NCBI RefSeq assembly: GCF_001306145.1
Contig: NZ_LGKO01000002.1
Span: 1,054,001-1,118,000, forward strand
Length of the DNA: 64,000 bases
Direction of reading: 5' to 3'
Origin: Thermanaerothrix daxensis
Lineage (GTDB): Bacteria > Chloroflexota > Anaerolineae > Anaerolineales > Anaerolineaceae
Shown: piece after piece, positions 61,318 to 64,000 of the stretch
Layout of the letters: each line of letters opens with the position of its first letter
Position numbering within the stretch: the stretch's first letter is position 1
Program-made: the position numbers and the translations under genes
The notes under the pieces: model-generated
Told to the model about the DNA's origin: nothing
What the model saw: the letters and a program-made list of their open reading frames with translations, nothing else
Databases searched by the model: none

Positions 61318-62363
61318 CCCAAGAAACGTCTTCGCCAAAAGCGCAGGTCAATCGCGTTGGGCTAACTCGTTCGGATTATAGGGGGCTACCCAGCACACTG
61401 TGTCAGGGGTGTGGACACAATGCGATTGCCAACCAAATTATCAGTGCAATGTATGAATTAGACGTGGTACCTGAAAAGGTGGTTAAGTTCAGTGGCATTG
61501 GCTGTTCCAGTAAAAGCCCCACTTACTTCCTTAACCGTTCGTTTGGGTTTAATGGTTTGCACGGTCGCATGCCCTCACTGGCTCTCGGGGCGCTCTTTGC
61601 CGATATGAGCCTAAAGGGGATTGGGGTTAGCGGCGATGGCGATACAGCCAGTATCGGGATGGGACAATTCAAGCACCTGGTGCGTCGCAATCTCCCCATG
61701 GTCTACATTGTGGAAAATAATGGTGTTTATGGGTTGACCAAGGGACAGTTTTCTGCCACTGCCGAAAAGGGGCTGAGTCTCAAGCGCCAGGGAATTAACC
61801 CGTATATGCCGATAGACATCTGTCTTGAAGCCCTGGTGGCTAATGCGACTTTCGTTGCCCGTTCATTCGCAGGCGACCCTAAGCAAGTCAAGGAGATTCT
61901 CAAAGCGGCCTTCAGTCATCGTGGCATTGCGGTTATTGACATTATCAGTCCCTGCGTTACCTTTCACAATCAGGAGAATTCGCTTCACTCTTATGCATGG
62001 GGCAAGGACCACGAAATGCCCCTGCACGATATCACCTTTGTACCGCCGCGCGAAGAAATTTACATTGAGGATTTCGAAGAGGGAACCGTGCGTGAGGTCC
62101 AGCTTCATGACGGGTCGGTGATCATGCTCAAGAAACTGGATCACGATTATGATCCCACTAATCTCTTCGAGGCTCTTCGGGTGCTTGAGGAAGCCAAACA
62201 AAATAACTGGCTGGTTACTGGGATCATTTATGTCAACCCGAATGCCCCAACCATTTTTGATGCTTATGATCTCCCCGAGGAACCGCTAAATCGTCTGACC
62301 GGAGATCGTTTACGCCCGCCGCGTGAATCGCTGAAGCAGATTAATCAAACCTTTGGGGTTTAG
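61311..62363 (+). CDS. korB: 2-oxoacid:ferredoxin oxidoreductase, beta subunit
   Basis: Thiamine-diphosphate- and iron-sulfur-binding subunit, 350 residues. The TPP motif is GDGDTASIGMGQFKHLVRRN ending in IVENNGVYGLTKGQ; cluster-binding Cys include LCQGCGHN, IGCSSKSP and later SPCVTFHN. Together with korA it needs ferredoxin, for which only the Rieske protein is seen in the window. Product succinyl-CoA could go to SucCD. GGAGG precedes the ATG inside the end of korA, showing translational coupling. Confidence 0.9.
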   Translation: MVTQETSSPKAQVNRVGLTRSDYRGLPSTLCQGCGHNAIANQIISAMYELDVVPEKVVKFSGIGCSSKSPTYFLNRSFGFNGLHGRMPSLALGALFADMSLKGIGVSGDGDTASIGMGQFKHLVRRNLPMVYIVENNGVYGLTKGQFSATAEKGLSLKRQGINPYMPIDICLEALVANATFVARSFAGDPKQVKEILKAAFSHRGIAVIDIISPCVTFHNQENSLHSYAWGKDHEMPLHDITFVPPREEIYIEDFEEGTVREVQLHDGSVIMLKKLDHDYDPTNLFEALRVLEEAKQNNWLVTGIIYVNPNAPTIFDAYDLPEEPLNRLTGDRLRPPRESLKQINQTFGV

Positions 62364-62390
62364 GCAACTCAACGTGGTTATCATTAAAAC

Positions 62391-62414
62391 AAGCCCTGGG
62401 GTATCCCAGGGCTT
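62391..62414. terminator. hairpin between korB and the convergent sulfurtransferase
   Basis: Ten-base-pair perfect stem AAGCCCTGGG/CCCAGGGCTT with a GTAT loop, touching the sulfurtransferase stop codon. On the minus strand it is followed by GTTTTAAT. Confidence 0.75.
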
Positions 62415-63267
62415 ATTTGCTTGCAGTTGCGATGGGATGAGAGGGGTCGCGAATCCATTCGCTCCAGGAGCCTACATACAGGCGAGCACCCCTTAAGCCA
62501 GCAATTTCCATGGCTAACAAATGATGACAGGAAGTGACTCCAGAGCCACAATATACCACCACATCATCAGGTGGGGTGCCTTGAAGAAGATCGGTAAATT
62601 CTTGCCGTAGCCGATCGGGGGACTTAAATGTACCATCTGGGTTCAGATTATTTTGGTGAAAACGGTTTACCGCACCCGGGATGTGACCGGCAACCGGGTC
62701 AATGGGCTCAATTTCTCCCCGATAGCGCTCTGGGGCACGGGCATCAATCAAGAGGAAGCGGGGTTGCCTAATGTGCTGCTCAATCTCTGCGGTGGTGACT
62801 ACCCAATGGAGATCCGGTTGGGTGTTAATCTTCACCGTGGGTGGATTGGTGTGGATGCCGCTTTCCGTTGGATAACCCAAGCGTACCCAGTGATCAAAAC
62901 CGCCATCCAATACAGCCACGGCTTCGTGATGATAGAGTCGTAGCATCCACCATAAACGAGCCGCGAAAGCCCCTCCAACGGTATCGTAGACAACCACTTG
63001 TTTATTAGGATCAATGCCCCAACGGCACAGCCGTTTCAAAAATTCAGTGGCAGAGGGCAGGGGATGTCGCCCAGTTTGGGGTGTACGTGGGGCAGAGAGG
63101 TCGCGATCCAGGTCCGCATAGACGGCGCCGGGGATGTGGTTTTCTTGATAGGAGCGGAATCCCCACTCGGGTTGTGCCAGGTCAAAGCGGCAATCTACAA
63201 TGATCCAATCCGAACGATGCAGGTGAAGGTTTAGATCCTGAGGGGAGATTAGGGTGGTGTAGGCCAT
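62413..63267 (-). CDS. thiosulfate/3-mercaptopyruvate sulfurtransferase
   Basis: Two-domain rhodanese-like enzyme transferring sulfane sulfur. The 284 residues have the N-terminal inactive rhodanese domain (DWIIVDCRFDLAQPEWGFRS, HIPGAVYADLDRDLS) and the catalytic C-terminal one with VVYCGSGVTSCHHLLAMEI; the loop CGSGVTS is the form of mercaptopyruvate sulfurtransferases, whereas rhodaneses have CRKGVT. Cyanide or thiol acceptors are not identifiable. It lies two bases after the nitroreductase gene. Confidence 0.9.
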   Translation of the reverse strand: MAYTTLISPQDLNLHLHRSDWIIVDCRFDLAQPEWGFRSYQENHIPGAVYADLDRDLSAPRTPQTGRHPLPSATEFLKRLCRWGIDPNKQVVVYDTVGGAFAARLWWMLRLYHHEAVAVLDGGFDHWVRLGYPTESGIHTNPPTVKINTQPDLHWVVTTAEIEQHIRQPRFLLIDARAPERYRGEIEPIDPVAGHIPGAVNRFHQNNLNPDGTFKSPDRLRQEFTDLLQGTPPDDVVVYCGSGVTSCHHLLAMEIAGLRGARLYVGSWSEWIRDPSHPIATASK

Positions 63268-63268
63268 G

Positions 63269-63925
63269 TTAGCACCCCCGATTTTCAGTAGGGATAGGAT
63301 TTGTGAAAGGTGAGGAAGGAGTCATTTCCAGTTGTGAGAAAGGTTGCCCCCACGTGCCCTCAAAAGCGATAGCCGCAAGGGGGAGCCGCAGGCGTGGAGA
63401 TTGTTCTTTTTCCAGTATATCCTCAGGTATCCCTTCCAAATTTTCGGCAGGATAGCCAATAGCCAGCATAATCACCGGGGTATACCCGGTAGGAATGTTA
63501 AATGCATGACGTGCTTTATCGGCATCAAAGCCACCCATAGGGCGCACATTCAAGCCCAGTGCGATAGCCTGAAGTATGAGGTTTTCATTTGCCAAACCGA
63601 GATCATGCAATGCTTTTGGATTGGGATGGCCGTCAGGACGAATTTCTTCAGCAATAGCCAGAATTAGCACCGGGGCACGGTTAGCCCATCTCTGGTTACC
63701 AGGAGTCAGGCATTCTCGTGCCTTTTGGAGCGCCTCAGGATCTCGCTCATCAAATACGAGGTAACGCCAGGGCTGCAAGTTATTGCTGGAAGGGGCGGAG
63801 CGCGCCGCTTCCAGCAAAAGTCGAATTTTCCAGATCTCTACGGGGCGTTGGGGGTCCATCAAACGAGATGAACGACGTTGGGCTATCAGTGGATGAAGGT
63901 TGGTTGAAGGCTGAAAAGTTTCCAT
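63269..63925 (-). CDS. nitroreductase-family flavoprotein
   Basis: FMN-binding NAD(P)H oxidoreductase of the nitroreductase fold, 219 residues. RRSSRLMDPQRPVE with the Arg/Ser residues contacting FMN phosphate, LEAARSAPSSNNLQPWRYLV (the SSxNxQPW motif) and AIGLNVRPMGGFDADKARHA are typical. Natural substrates of this family vary (quinones, nitro compounds, dehalogenation), none suggested here. Start at ATG 63925 behind AGAGGG; a GTG nine bases upstream is possible. It is first in an operon with the sulfurtransferase. The remaining bases to 64000 hold no gene that I can see. Confidence 0.88.
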   Translation of the reverse strand: METFQPSTNLHPLIAQRRSSRLMDPQRPVEIWKIRLLLEAARSAPSSNNLQPWRYLVFDERDPEALQKARECLTPGNQRWANRAPVLILAIAEEIRPDGHPNPKALHDLGLANENLILQAIALGLNVRPMGGFDADKARHAFNIPTGYTPVIMLAIGYPAENLEGIPEDILEKEQSPRLRLPLAAIAFEGTWGQPFSQLEMTPSSPFTNPIPTENRGC

Positions 63926-64000
63926 GAGTTTCACCCTCTTGCGCGTTTACCAGGTTGTTGCTGTGGGTAGCCCTGCCGCTGGTTCGGCAAAGTGAACGGC

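Overview
The window reads as a stretch of ordinary chromosome from a bacterium of the Chloroflexota, most likely class Anaerolineae. This is an inference from gene content: a Tad/Flp pilus locus without a secretin, a SufR-controlled SUF operon, a bifunctional transaldolase/glucose-6-phosphate isomerase, type 2 isopentenyl-diphosphate isomerase, a FolB-FolK fusion and 2-oxoacid:ferredoxin oxidoreductase. No 16S rRNA is present to prove it. Genes are dense, on both strands, in short operons. No transposase, integrase, phage gene, CRISPR array or recognisable defence system was found. Several -35/-10 pairs with 16-18 base spacers are readable by eye and help decide gene starts.

Layout. 1-10 kb: stringent response (rel), phosphofructokinase, RF2 with a programmed frameshift, ftsY, rlmN, a HAD phosphatase, then tRNA-Leu, trigger factor and clpP from one promoter. 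10-17 kb: ftsH, a membrane protein, a HAD-DinB fusion, an eight-cysteine protein, efp, hpf and comF. 17-23.6 kb: Tad pilus locus (tadC, tadB, tadA, cpaE-like, cpaB-like and two nearly identical Flp pilin genes separated by hairpins). 23.7-30.8 kb: an SPFH protein with a C-terminal helix-turn-helix, sucCD, an acyl carrier protein, isoprenoid genes (fni, polyprenyl synthase) and folE. 30.8-33.7 kb: minus-strand operon tlpA-like, lgt-like, pteridine-reductase-like SDR, folB-folK. 33.8-36.9 kb: copper operon csoR-copZ-copA.

37-42.3 kb: pentose phosphate operon tkt-rpiB-tal/pgi. 42.4-50 kb: mixed genes (a membrane-anchored possible TIM-barrel protein, ROK sugar kinase, an alpha-oxoamine synthase resembling serine palmitoyltransferase, DegV, a HAD protein, a membrane protein, a methyltransferase, an SCP2 protein). 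49.7-57 kb: iron-sulfur assembly: a DUF59 protein and sufR on the minus strand, then sufC, sufB, sufD, a small unknown gene, sufS, sufU and a Rieske ferredoxin on the plus strand. 57-64 kb: PIG-L deacetylase, methyltransferase, FadR-type regulator, korA-korB, sulfurtransferase and nitroreductase.

How the parts connect: pfkA, tal/pgi, tkt and rpiB cover much of glycolysis and the non-oxidative pentose pathway. KorAB would make succinyl-CoA from 2-oxoglutarate, which SucCD can convert to succinate with ATP formation, and KorAB itself needs the iron-sulfur clusters the SUF operon builds. folE, the FolB-FolK fusion and the SDR are three possible steps of folate synthesis. The best candidates for undescribed biology are modest ones: the SPFH-HTH protein and its partner, the HAD-DinB fusion with its eight-cysteine neighbour, the operator between sufR and sufC, and the unknown gene inside the suf operon.
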